Numbered from the stretch's first letter, positions 35,141-41,977 are shown. The stretch is DNA of 42,037 nt from Verrucomicrobiota bacterium (GCA_029557905.1 JAKQHR010000132.1:1-42037); one strand, 5' to 3'. Numbers and translations are program-made. Notes: generated from the letters alone by a model not told the origin.

Positions 35141-35710
35141 TTATGCGCGACGGCGCTTGCGCAGGTACATCAGGCCCGCGCCGATTGCCAGCAAACCGAA
35201 GGTGGCAGGCTCAGGAATCGGGTTGATCGTGAGAGTTGCCGAATAGTTCGCGCCGCCATTGGACAGAAAACTGTCACCCTGCCCGCCGCCGGTGTCCCAG
35301 CTCTTGGCGTAAACTTGCAGAGTATAGGATCCTGTGCCAAGCCCGGAAGCAACATCAGTGACCGAGTCTGCAAGCCCCTGATAGTCGTTGCCGCCCAGCG
35401 GTGTCTGCGCCCAGATGACTTCGTGTGAGGTTGTCCAGTTGTCAATCGTCCAATAGAAGGCGCCGCCGCCCCGATCCTGAGTGTCACTCCAGTATCTCAT
35501 GTCGGCGCCCAGTTCAAACGTGTCGCCCAGTGTGATTTCAAACGTTGAACCGGCGAACTGTGTGCCGTAGCTTGGATCGGCACCAATCCAGTAATACCCA
35601 TCGGCCGCGCCATTGTCGCTGACCAAAAGGTAATCCGAATACCAACCTGTTGCAGCAAACACGCCACTGGCCATCATTGCAGCCATTGCAAACACCACCA
35701 ACTTCTTCAT
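35141..35710 (-). CDS. PEP-CTERM sorting-domain surface protein
   Basis: The 189-residue protein has a signal peptide (about residues 1-20, ending SGVFA). The mature domain is Gly/Asp/Tyr-rich and likely beta-sandwich. The C-terminus is a textbook PEP-CTERM signal at 165-189: Pro-Glu-Pro, a hydrophobic helix, and the basic end KRRRA. An exosortase (EpsH/XrtA type, not in the window) would process it, and such systems go with exopolysaccharide production. It is a single-gene unit with its own consensus promoter, an AAGGAGA ribosome-binding site and a terminator. The function of the mature part is unknown. Confidence 0.93.
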   Translation of the reverse strand: MKKLVVFAMAAMMASGVFAATGWYSDYLLVSDNGAADGYYWIGADPSYGTQFAGSTFEITLGDTFELGADMRYWSDTQDRGGGAFYWTIDNWTTSHEVIWAQTPLGGNDYQGLADSVTDVASGLGTGSYTLQVYAKSWDTGGGQGDSFLSNGGANYSATLTINPIPEPATFGLLAIGAGLMYLRKRRRA

Positions 35711-35780
35711 GACCTATTCTCCTTATTGTCTCCGACCAATTCGATCCCCATTACACTGTCTATAATGGATTCTTGATGCC

Positions 35781-35809
35781 TCTCTACATGACAGCAGATA
35801 TTATGTCAA
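35781..35809 (-). promoter_or_regulatory. Promoter of the PEP-CTERM gene
   Basis: On the minus strand: perfect -35 TTGACA (35809-35804), a 17-bp spacer, -10 TAGAGA (35786-35781). The leader is about 65 nt and ends in AAGGAGA before ATG 35710. Confidence 0.7.
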
Positions 35810-35833
35810 GCGTTTTACCGGATTATTTTAAAC

Positions 35834-37075
35834 TTATTTTGTATCCGGGGTGTCTTGATTACATTCGGGAAATATCTCCTTCAGAAGGGCAAGCAGCTCC
35901 GCATGGCCGCGCAGAGCTCCCGCATAGCCCGGAACCGTGCTGATTTCCAGACCCGGATGCTTTTTTATGAGCCGCTGAAGGCGAAGCAGAGAGATGCGGG
36001 CTTTTGTGATTTCCTCCGATTGTGCATAGGCGCAGGCCAGTGCAAACCGCGCCTCGGCGTTGACCGGATCAGCCGACACGGCCGCTTTCAAATGCCGGAC
36101 CGCCGCGGCGGTCTGTCCGTCCTCAAGACATAAAATGCCCAGCGCCGAAGGAATGGAAGACTGCTCGGGATGGCGGGCCGAAAGGGATTCCAGCAGACCG
36201 CGCGACTGTTCGTGCTTCCCGCTCATCCATGCATATCTGGCCAGGTCCTGATAGACGGCCGGGGCTGTCGCACCGGCCAGTCTGGCCTTGTTCAGGTCCG
36301 CGATGGCCCGCAGCCAGTCCTGCTCTTCAGCCGCAAGGCTGGAGCGGTATATGTGTTCTTTCACCTTTTTGAGCATTTCGGAAATATTGCGCTTTTGCCC
36401 CTGCTCATTTTCGGCGGTCGAGCCCGTCAGCGCGATCGTCGAAAATTCGTTGAACCCTCGCCGGCCGAGGAGCCGGAGCACAGATTGATATTCTCCATCA
36501 ATCCATGAAGCGAACTGCCCGGTCTCGATCGAGGAGCGCGCTCGCAGGAGTTTCTCCGCCTCGCCGGTTTTCCCCTCATGCTGACGGACAACGGCCAGAT
36601 AAAACCGCGCAGGGACACTCATCGGGTCTCTTTTCAGGGCGGCATCGAGCAGCGGTTCTGCTTTTTTTGTGAATCCCTGACGGACATAGATTCCCGCCAG
36701 GCCGATCTGGTATTGATCGTTGTCGGGATCGGATTCCTTCAGCCGGTTCCAGCAGTCTTCCGCCAGAATGTAGGCTCCGCGTGCGGTGTAAATCTGGGCG
36801 CCGAGCTGGAGCAGGATGGGATGCTGCGGTGCGACGCTGAGGCCGTCATGGATTTCAGTCAGCGCCGCGGAATAATTTCCGCGGGAGGTGTGGTGCTGCG
36901 CCTGTTCCAGATGCTTCTGCGCCTGAATCTCCGCCGCCGTCTTTTCCCCGGCATCCATGGCGATGGAGGCGGCCGCGGCGGTATCCTGCCCGGAAACAGC
37001 GGCCGGCAGCAGAGCGCACAGGAGCAGGCTCCGGATCACTGGCGCAATTCTAATTTTGAAGGCCCCGTTTTTCAT
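35834..37075 (-). CDS. Exported TPR-repeat protein
   Basis: The 413-residue protein has a signal peptide (about residues 1-29, ending AVSGQ). Six to eight TPR pairs follow across residues 45-400, for example AQHHTSRGNYSAALTEIHDG, AGIYVRQGFTKKAEPLLDAA, LARYAWMSGKHEQSRGLLES and FALACAYAQSEEITKARISL. No catalytic motif is seen. TPR proteins of this kind scaffold envelope or polysaccharide export complexes. ATG 37075 has a GGAGG site; an upstream start at 37114 is in frame but lacks one. It follows creD by 46 nt on the same strand. Confidence 0.85.
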   Translation of the reverse strand: MKNGAFKIRIAPVIRSLLLCALLPAAVSGQDTAAAASIAMDAGEKTAAEIQAQKHLEQAQHHTSRGNYSAALTEIHDGLSVAPQHPILLQLGAQIYTARGAYILAEDCWNRLKESDPDNDQYQIGLAGIYVRQGFTKKAEPLLDAALKRDPMSVPARFYLAVVRQHEGKTGEAEKLLRARSSIETGQFASWIDGEYQSVLRLLGRRGFNEFSTIALTGSTAENEQGQKRNISEMLKKVKEHIYRSSLAAEEQDWLRAIADLNKARLAGATAPAVYQDLARYAWMSGKHEQSRGLLESLSARHPEQSSIPSALGILCLEDGQTAAAVRHLKAAVSADPVNAEARFALACAYAQSEEITKARISLLRLQRLIKKHPGLEISTVPGYAGALRGHAELLALLKEIFPECNQDTPDTK

Positions 37076-37121
37076 GCGTGCCTCCAGCTTCTTCGGGATC
37101 GGCCGGGTTGTCAAGGGCCGG

Positions 37122-38429
37122 TTACGGACCGGCGGGTGTGTACCAGTTGATTCGGCGGGTCAGGAACATGACCGCTGCAAGGATCAGGAACAGCCCGATA
37201 CTGCCGAACAGCAGCGCATAGTCTCCCAGCTGAAGCAGCACATACAGATACACATAAAGAAGCGCCAGAAGGGAGCCGACCATCAGCGCCAGGCTATTTT
37301 TCTGCAGCACGCTCCGCGCATATCCCGTGATCAGCCCGATCGAGGCGGCGCTTGCGATCAGGTAGCCCTTTGCAAACCCCAGATGCTCGGCAATAGAGAT
37401 CAGCAGGGAATAGAAAATGATCAGTGCCAGCCCGACCAGCAGATACTGGAGCGGGTGGATGCGGATTCGATTCATTACTTCAGAGAAAAACAGGGTCAGG
37501 AACGTCAGCACGATGAACAGGGCCGCGTATTTGACTGTGCGCTCGGCTTTCTGATAAGCGTCTGCGGGAATCACCAGCGTGACCCCGAAGGAGGATGAGG
37601 TAATGTCGTACTTCTTGTCCTTCCATGTCTGGGGATAGTTCCGGTTCAGGCTCAGCACATGCCATGCGGCCGTGAATCCGTCGGATTTGATGTAGCGGTT
37701 GGCCGGCAGAAAATCGCCGGTGAAACTGGGATCCGGCCAGGGAGAAGACAGACTGACAGATGTTTCCCGGCCGACCGGGGAGAAAGAAAGCAGGGTGCTC
37801 CCGTTCAGGTTCAGCGCGGCGCTGAAGGGAATGGTTTCGGCCTCGGGATCAATGGAAAGTCTTGCGCCGACGCCCGCATTCATCAGGTTGGGCGCTTCGA
37901 TGCCGGGATTCATGACGAAATCCTGTCCGCCGGCATTCATCGTGACCGCGGCGCGGACGCCCTTCAGGTCGCTGATCCCCATGGAGATGAAGGCTTTCTG
38001 CCACTGCACGGATCGGGGTTTGATGTCCAGCGCCTGCAGATCGGGCCGCCGGAATTCCCCGGTCAGGCTCATCTGCGCGTTATAGAGCACGGCCTCATAG
38101 ATTCCCCGGTAGCGAACTTCGGGCAGGACTTGTCCGCTGATATTGAGCATGTCGGGCAGGATGTGCAGATGATGGACCACCTCCACCGGCTTGCCTTTTT
38201 CGGCCCGGACTTCCTCGATGTACGGAACGGTCAGAACCGGTCCGGTGATGTGCTGCGTTGCGCCCCATTTGGAGCTTATTTCTCGCACCACGGCGGCCCG
38301 GCGATGCTCCCGCTCGCGGATCAGCGAGCGCACCATCGCCGCCGGAATCAGGAGTCCCAGGACAAGAAAGCCGATGATGATGATTTTTACGGTGACCGAA
38401 TCTTTCAGTCTGCTGCCTGAAGTCTGCAT
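37122..38429 (-). CDS. creD: CreD-family inner membrane protein
   Basis: The 435-residue protein matches CreD. It has an N-terminal transmembrane helix (about 14-34), then a large extracytoplasmic beta domain of about 250 residues with RYRGIYEAVLYNAQMSLTGEF and FVLPANRYIKSDGF-like segments, and ends with about six transmembrane helices. In Escherichia coli the gene belongs to the CreBC carbon-response regulon and is linked to colicin E2 tolerance and envelope integrity, but the biochemical role is unknown. No creBC genes are near. An AAGGAGA site precedes ATG 38429. Confidence 0.88.
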   Translation of the reverse strand: MQTSGSRLKDSVTVKIIIIGFLVLGLLIPAAMVRSLIREREHRRAAVVREISSKWGATQHITGPVLTVPYIEEVRAEKGKPVEVVHHLHILPDMLNISGQVLPEVRYRGIYEAVLYNAQMSLTGEFRRPDLQALDIKPRSVQWQKAFISMGISDLKGVRAAVTMNAGGQDFVMNPGIEAPNLMNAGVGARLSIDPEAETIPFSAALNLNGSTLLSFSPVGRETSVSLSSPWPDPSFTGDFLPANRYIKSDGFTAAWHVLSLNRNYPQTWKDKKYDITSSSFGVTLVIPADAYQKAERTVKYAALFIVLTFLTLFFSEVMNRIRIHPLQYLLVGLALIIFYSLLISIAEHLGFAKGYLIASAASIGLITGYARSVLQKNSLALMVGSLLALLYVYLYVLLQLGDYALLFGSIGLFLILAAVMFLTRRINWYTPAGP

Positions 38430-38478
38430 GGCACTCTCCTTGTCATATGGCGGTTAGACCGCCCGGCCTCCGTGCCGT

Positions 38479-39282
38479 TCACGGCAGCGGGCACAATGTT
38501 TTCCTCCGTTTTGAAAACTGAAGCGAATGGGCATATCCCGCCTCTTTTGCCAGCGCGAGGGCGTCCTCAAAGCGGTTCCCGACCCGTTCAGGCTTGTGCG
38601 AATCCGAGCCGAATGTGATGGGGATGTTCCGCTCGCGCGCCCAGCACAGGATCTGTGTCGAAGGATAGGCTTCGGCCACCGGATGGAAAAAGCCGGAGGT
38701 GTTGATTTCGATGGCGGTTCCGGCGCCGGCGATCACATCGAGAACCGGAAGAACAATTTCCCTGAACTCGCTGTCGGGCGGGCGGTGTCCGAATTTCTTG
38801 GGCAGGTCAATATGGCCGATGATGTCGTACATCCCGCTCGCGGTGAGCTGGCGGATCAGTTCAAAATACTGCCGCCAGACCTGGCCGACATCCTCGCGCT
38901 CCCAGAGCTGGCCGATGGAGGAATGGAAGAATGCCCAGTAGTCCAGATAATGCACGGAACCGATCACCAGGTCAAAATCCTGCGCGGCGAGCCACTCCGC
39001 CATGTACAGTTCGCATCCCGGATACCAGTCCGCCTCGATGCCGAAGAGACAGGGCAGGGCGTGCCGGTCCTGTTCCTCCCGGAACCACTGCTCATAAACC
39101 TCAAATTCATCCGTCGTCATGCGGTGCTCCGGGTCGAACCCGTCGGGTGCGGGCGAGTGATCCGTGCAGGCGACGGCCGGAAGCCCGCGCGCGGCGGCGG
39201 CGCGGAAATAGTCGCCGGGGCGTCCCTCCGCATGCCGGCAGAGCTCCGTGTGCGTGTGATAATCTGGCGGAAGCTTTATCAT
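38479..39282 (-). CDS. hisK: PHP-type histidinol-phosphatase
   Basis: The 267-residue PHP-domain phosphoesterase has the full trinuclear metal set in order: DYHTHTELCRHAEG at the N-terminus, ACTDHSP near residue 40, GIEADWYPG near 85, IGSVHYLDYWAF near 115, IGHIDLPKKFG near 165, EINTSGF near 200, and GSDSHKPERVG near 235. This layout is that of HisK/HisJ, which dephosphorylates histidinol phosphate in histidine synthesis. ATG 39282 begins the conserved part; the longer open frame runs into repeat DNA and is not used. A TACATT -10-like box lies 6 nt before the ATG but has no good -35. Confidence 0.88.
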   Translation of the reverse strand: MIKLPPDYHTHTELCRHAEGRPGDYFRAAAARGLPAVACTDHSPAPDGFDPEHRMTTDEFEVYEQWFREEQDRHALPCLFGIEADWYPGCELYMAEWLAAQDFDLVIGSVHYLDYWAFFHSSIGQLWEREDVGQVWRQYFELIRQLTASGMYDIIGHIDLPKKFGHRPPDSEFREIVLPVLDVIAGAGTAIEINTSGFFHPVAEAYPSTQILCWARERNIPITFGSDSHKPERVGNRFEDALALAKEAGYAHSLQFSKRRKTLCPLP

Positions 39283-39321
39283 GGCCGCAATGTAGCAGTC
39301 GTGAAGGGGAAAGTCGTTACC

Positions 39322-39406
39322 AAAACTTCCAATGGCTGGAACTTTTTGCAAAAAACTTCCAATGGTTGGAACTTTTCCGGCAGAAACTTCCAGTCATTGG
39401 AACTTT
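39322..39406. repeat. Three tandem palindromic repeats
   Basis: Three copies of ACTTCCARTSRYTGGAACTTT-like palindromes, the first two centred on CCAATGGYTGG and the third on CCAGTCATTGG, begin at 39325, 39355 and 39386 (period 30-31 bp). Each copy is a TTCCA...TGGAA inverted repeat flanked by A-runs and T-runs. They lie directly upstream of hisK on the opposite side of its start. Confidence 0.85.
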
Positions 39407-39488
39407 GTGAAATTCTCTGCGTCACTGTGCCGGGCGAAGGTTGGCATGCGGTTTTGACGGAGCAAAACCCTCCAAAGAAATCATGGAG

Positions 39489-39508
39489 GGTCGCGCTCAG
39501 TCGCGACC
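39489..39508. repeat. Hairpin GGTCGCG/CGCGACC
   Basis: A perfect 7-bp stem with a 6-nt loop (CTCAGT). It sits between the tandem palindromes and the REP-like element. It has no T-run, so I do not call it a terminator. Confidence 0.6.
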
Positions 39509-39541
39509 TTATGAATTGGGACTGACCCTGTTCTGGTTCAG

Positions 39542-39593
39542 GTAGGGCGGTCACTCCGTGACCGCCGCGGCGCGCACGGAGTGCACGCCCTAC
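39542..39593. repeat. REP-like cloverleaf palindrome
   Basis: An outer stem GTAGGGCG (39542-39549) pairs with CGCCCTAC (39586-39593). Inside are two arms: GGCGGTCAC/GTGACCGCC with a TCC loop (39546-39566), and a near-perfect CGCGCAC/GTGCACG arm around GGA. The outer and first inner stems share a few bases, as in alternating structures. It looks like a repetitive extragenic palindrome, but a second copy is not in the window. Confidence 0.65.
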
Positions 39594-39850
39594 CCATCAA
39601 TGCAAACGGTTACAATTTAATTGCCCGAGTAATAGTCCCGGATTTGGCTTGAACTTGTACACTTGTTCCACAATCATCGCCTTGAAAGGAATGGCGGGAC
39701 AGCCATTAGGGGCCTTCCCGCTGGGTCTGATAAAGTCATAAGTGGAACAAACTGGTCATATTTTCCATCTTTATCGCCTTGATATGACAATAAGAGGAAA
39801 ATATTCCACTCTGTAACCGCAACATGTGAAAACATTCAACTTATTGCACT
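39594..39850. other. Gene-free stretch before the first cassette
   Basis: No gene is evident. It holds an inverted repeat TGTTCCAC (39664-39671)/GTGGAACA (39742-39749), a direct repeat ATCGCCTTGA (39676-39685 and 39773-39782), a hairpin GCGGGA/TCCCGC near 39693-39721, and a possible promoter TTGATA-17-TATTCC (39779-39807) pointing into the cassettes. I see no attC upstream of the GTTAGCG site and no intI. Confidence 0.5.
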
Positions 39851-39857
39851 GTTAGCG
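39851..39857 (+). other. Integron core site GTTAGCG (left cassette boundary)
   Basis: GTTAGCG is the exact reverse complement of the R'' box CGCTAAC of the attC at 41033. This is what a cassette needs: its own first bases TTAGCG plus the G ending its attC rebuild R' in the circular form. It departs from the GTTRRRY consensus in the last two bases. Confidence 0.75.
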
Positions 39858-41098
39858 AAAAGAAATGAAAGGACACACCGCATGAGCGAGTTCACATTCA
39901 ACTGCCCACATTGCGAGCAAGCGCTCGAAGCGCCTGAAGACATGCTTGGCCAAACGATCGAGTGCCCGTCCTGCAATGGTTCGATCCAACTTCCCGAGCC
40001 GGAACCCCAAGCACCGCCTGAACCCGGGCCTGCGCAAGCCCCAAAGAAAAAGGTCGTCACCAACCGATCAAAGCCATCAGGCAGTACCATGCTCTGTCCC
40101 TATTGCGGAGAACACATTCTGCGCTCCGCGCAGAAGTGCAAGCACTGCGGAGAATTTCTCAAGGGTCGACACGAGGTGAAGACGAATGTGAAGCAGGGCG
40201 CGCTCATCGGTGCCGTGGCCTGCTTCGCAATCGGCAACATCCTGATGTTCATCAGCCTTTGGTCGTTCATCATCTACTCCCCCCTCTTTCTTGCCGCCTT
40301 CGTCCTGAGCATTGTCGCCATGTCACAGAAGCGCGTCGTTGGCGGACTCGTCATGTTGCTGCTCACCCTGATCGTGCCCCCGATTCTCTTCTTTGGTCTC
40401 GGCGCGGTCCGGGGGAAGACGGCCGCCGACAAGATGTCAAAGGCGCTCGACGAAGCGAGCGCCGAACTTGAGAAGTCATTCAACGTGGAAACGCCAAGCG
40501 TTTCCACGCCCGTTTCAGCCGAACCCGAAGAACCAGCCAAATTGATTCCGACAGTGCCCATCGGGTCATCGGTGGTAATTGATGAGGTCAAGGTCACGGT
40601 GCGTGGCATCAGGCAGGACCATATTGAGAAAAAGTCCATGTTCGGGGACTCCACCCGGACCTCGGCCGACAAGTACCTCATTGTTGACCTCGCAGTTGAG
40701 AACACATCCCCCGGCCGGATCGTTTACCTTCAGCAGATTTGGGAACACACAAAGATCTTCGACAACTTCGACAATATCGAAGGTGCGAAGTTCTCGGATG
40801 GATTCATGACGGAGTCCATCGTCGGATACATTGGCTCCACGAAACTGAAGCCAGGTGAGAAGCAGAACGACATGATGATCTTTGATCTTCCTGTCGATGC
40901 TGCACAATCCTTCCGGATTGAATCCGATCCGCGTTTCTGGAAAAGCACCGGTGAAGACACCGTGCGAGAACTGTCCGATGATTCCTTCAAGATCGAGTTC
41001 ACCCGGAACCAAATCAGATGAAGAAAGAGCTTCGCTAACAAGCGCATCGAGGCTATTCGGTAACCGCTGCGCGGTCACCTCAAGCCTCATGCGCAGCG
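39852..41098 (+). mobile_element. Integron gene cassette 1
   Basis: The 1247-bp cassette runs from the T after G39851 to G41098, within the attC R' box. It holds one gene in the same direction as the attC, starting 30 nt after the boundary and ending 11 nt before R''. That tight packing is characteristic of cassettes. Base composition resembles the chromosome, so acquisition is inferred from the sites and not from codon bias. No integrase gene lies in the 570 nt to its left. Confidence 0.75.
39882..41021 (+). CDS. Zinc-ribbon membrane protein (cassette-encoded)
   Basis: The 379-residue protein has two zinc ribbons: Cys8/11/28/31 and Cys72/75/86/89 (second pair CPYCGEHI and CKHCGEFL). A Pro-rich linker lies between them. 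Two to three transmembrane helices cover about 106-174, and a C-terminal beta domain covers about 225-379 with YLIVDLAVENTSPG and LKPGEKQNDMMIFDLP, resembling DUF4352/telokin-like extracellular domains. The N-terminus should be cytoplasmic and the C-terminal domain outside. The function is unknown; similar layouts occur in uncharacterised membrane sensors and toxin-immunity contexts, but nothing here proves that. A GAAAGGA site precedes ATG 39882. Confidence 0.85.
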   Translation: MSEFTFNCPHCEQALEAPEDMLGQTIECPSCNGSIQLPEPEPQAPPEPGPAQAPKKKVVTNRSKPSGSTMLCPYCGEHILRSAQKCKHCGEFLKGRHEVKTNVKQGALIGAVACFAIGNILMFISLWSFIIYSPLFLAAFVLSIVAMSQKRVVGGLVMLLLTLIVPPILFFGLGAVRGKTAADKMSKALDEASAELEKSFNVETPSVSTPVSAEPEEPAKLIPTVPIGSSVVIDEVKVTVRGIRQDHIEKKSMFGDSTRTSADKYLIVDLAVENTSPGRIVYLQQIWEHTKIFDNFDNIEGAKFSDGFMTESIVGYIGSTKLKPGEKQNDMMIFDLPVDAAQSFRIESDPRFWKSTGEDTVRELSDDSFKIEFTRNQIR

Positions 41099-41104
41099 TT
41101 GGCC
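41033..41104 (+). other. attC recombination site of cassette 1
   Basis: The 72-bp site has R'' CGCTAAC (41033-41039) and R' GTTGGCC (41098-41104). L'' is GCGCAT (41042-41047), one extrahelical C (41048), then GAGGCT (41049-41054). L' is AGCCTC (41083-41088) followed directly by ATGCGC (41089-41094). All 12 L pairs are perfect apart from the unpaired C. The terminal structure is a second hairpin, ACCGC/GCGGT extended by GGT/ACC (41059-41079). This is the organisation of folded single-stranded attC sites used by integron integrases. Confidence 0.85.
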
Positions 41105-41713
41105 ATGAACTATGAAAAAAATATATATACCGATAATCGCATTGTGTCTTATAAGTATAATCCACTCTAGTGCCGATGACGCAACAAATATATTGTCGAG
41201 CATAGACTTCAAAGATATTCAATCCGTGAAATTTTTCGGCGAAGTTAGTCCTGTTCCAGGTCATCACGTTACGATCACAGATCGTGTGGAAATTGAAGTC
41301 CTGTATGAACTTGCAAAATCGCTTTATGACGAGCAAATGTTCATCACGATGTGTGGTAATTTAACTACTGCGAAATTTCTATCCTCAAACGGGAAAATAT
41401 TAGCAACTCTTGTGATCAATGCAGATGGGTCAACGGTTGTACTTCACAACTCAGAAGATGATCCTTTAGATTCTATTGTTTCATCCAATCGAGCATTGTC
41501 ACTTCTCGCTTTTCAAATATTACGCCTGCACTCGCCAGAGGTTTTGCACAAGGCCCGTGATACTGGAGGTCTCTGCGGTAAATCATTCCCCTTTAATGAG
41601 CTAGAACAAAAGGCCAACAATGGGAGATAGGGTCAGGTCTAAACATTCAACATTCGCGGCAGGATTCTGTCTGCACAGGGTGAAAAGAATGCGATGCTGA
41701 GCATGATTCAGCG
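41099..41713 (+). mobile_element. Integron gene cassette 2 (right end uncertain)
   Basis: It starts at TTGGCC (41099). Its own R'' box GGCCAAC (41612-41618) is the exact complement of GTTGGCC, again as cassette circularisation requires. The content is AT-richer than anything else in the window. The right boundary is placed at the degenerate R' GTGGGCC (41713), but GTTGGCC at 41978 is an alternative. Confidence 0.6.
41112..41630 (+). CDS. Secreted protein of unknown function (cassette-encoded)
   Basis: The 172-residue protein has a clear signal peptide (KKIYIPIIALCLISIIHSSA, cleavage near residue 21). The mature protein starts DDATNILSSIDFKDIQSV and contains mixed strands and helices with no motif I know; two Cys (in MFITMCGNL and GGLCGKSF) could form a disulfide. 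Codon use is AT-rich compared with all neighbours, pointing to recent transfer. It starts 13 nt after the cassette boundary without an evident ribosome-binding site, and its last codons run through the R'' box of its attC, as many cassette genes do. ATG 41105 opens only a 21-codon frame. Confidence 0.75.
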   Translation: MKKIYIPIIALCLISIIHSSADDATNILSSIDFKDIQSVKFFGEVSPVPGHHVTITDRVEIEVLYELAKSLYDEQMFITMCGNLTTAKFLSSNGKILATLVINADGSTVVLHNSEDDPLDSIVSSNRALSLLAFQILRLHSPEVLHKARDTGGLCGKSFPFNELEQKANNGR

Positions 41714-41719
41714 TGGGCC
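41612..41719 (+). other. Probable degenerate attC of cassette 2
   Basis: R'' GGCCAAC (41612-41618) is intact. A candidate R' end, CAGC followed by GTGGGCC (41709-41719), matches the end of the first attC in 10 of 11 bases but has GTG in place of the essential GTT. The arms pair only partly (for example GGTCAG with CTGAGC). If this is the site, it should recombine poorly or not at all. Confidence 0.4.
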
Positions 41720-41721
41720 TG

Positions 41722-41837
41722 AAAATCGCTCAAAAAGGGCTCAAAAAGCCTCAAAAACGGCCAAAAACGCTCAAAAAGTGCCCAAAAAGCCTCAAAAACG
41801 GCTAAAAACCATAAAAAAGGCCTAAAAAGCTCGAAAA
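41722..41837. repeat. Twelve helically phased A-tracts (curved DNA)
   Basis: A4-A6 runs start at 41722, 41732, 41743, 41753, 41763, 41773, 41784, 41794, 41804, 41813, 41824 and 41834. Spacings are 9-11 bp with a mean near 10.2. The separating bases are C/G/T of varied order (for example GCCTC, CGGCC), so this is not a simple duplication. A-tracts in phase with the helix give strong intrinsic bending. Confidence 0.85.
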
Positions 41838-41841
41838 CATG

Positions 41842-41868
41842 CATATAGGACTAAAATGGTCCTATATG
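41842..41868. repeat. Perfect 10-bp palindrome with 7-nt spacer
   Basis: CATATAGGAC (41842-41851) and GTCCTATATG (41859-41868) are exact reverse complements around TAAAATG. It lies four bases after the last A-tract, so it could be an operator or nucleoid-protein site at the end of the bend. No T-run follows. Confidence 0.75.
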
Positions 41869-41977
41869 ACTGAATCTGCAGAAATCGCGATACAGAGCCA
41901 TGCCCGTGAAAAATGCGCGCCGTCTTTGGGGGAAGGGGTCTGCCCGCACATTGTAACGATATCATATCGGGCTGATC

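Noticed and set aside
37659-38420. Plus-strand frame of 253 codons across creD
   Set aside because: Antisense to creD, which has a ribosome-binding site and family features.
39322-39406. CRISPR array
   Set aside because: The repeats are about 25 bp palindromes with only 5-7 nt between them; there are no unique spacers and no cas genes.
39279-39554. Minus-strand frame with a repeated FQPLEV peptide
   Set aside because: It is a reading of the three tandem palindromes, with no ribosome-binding site.
39522-41636. CTGACCCT (39522) and AGGGTCAG (41629) as inverted ends of one mobile element around the cassettes
   Set aside because: The match is only 8 bp, and the right copy lies in the probable arm of the second attC, which explains it better.
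41647-41844. Minus-strand frame with Phe/Leu repeats
   Set aside because: It is the translation of the phased A-tract array; its periodic FxxFL pattern simply reflects the DNA repeat.
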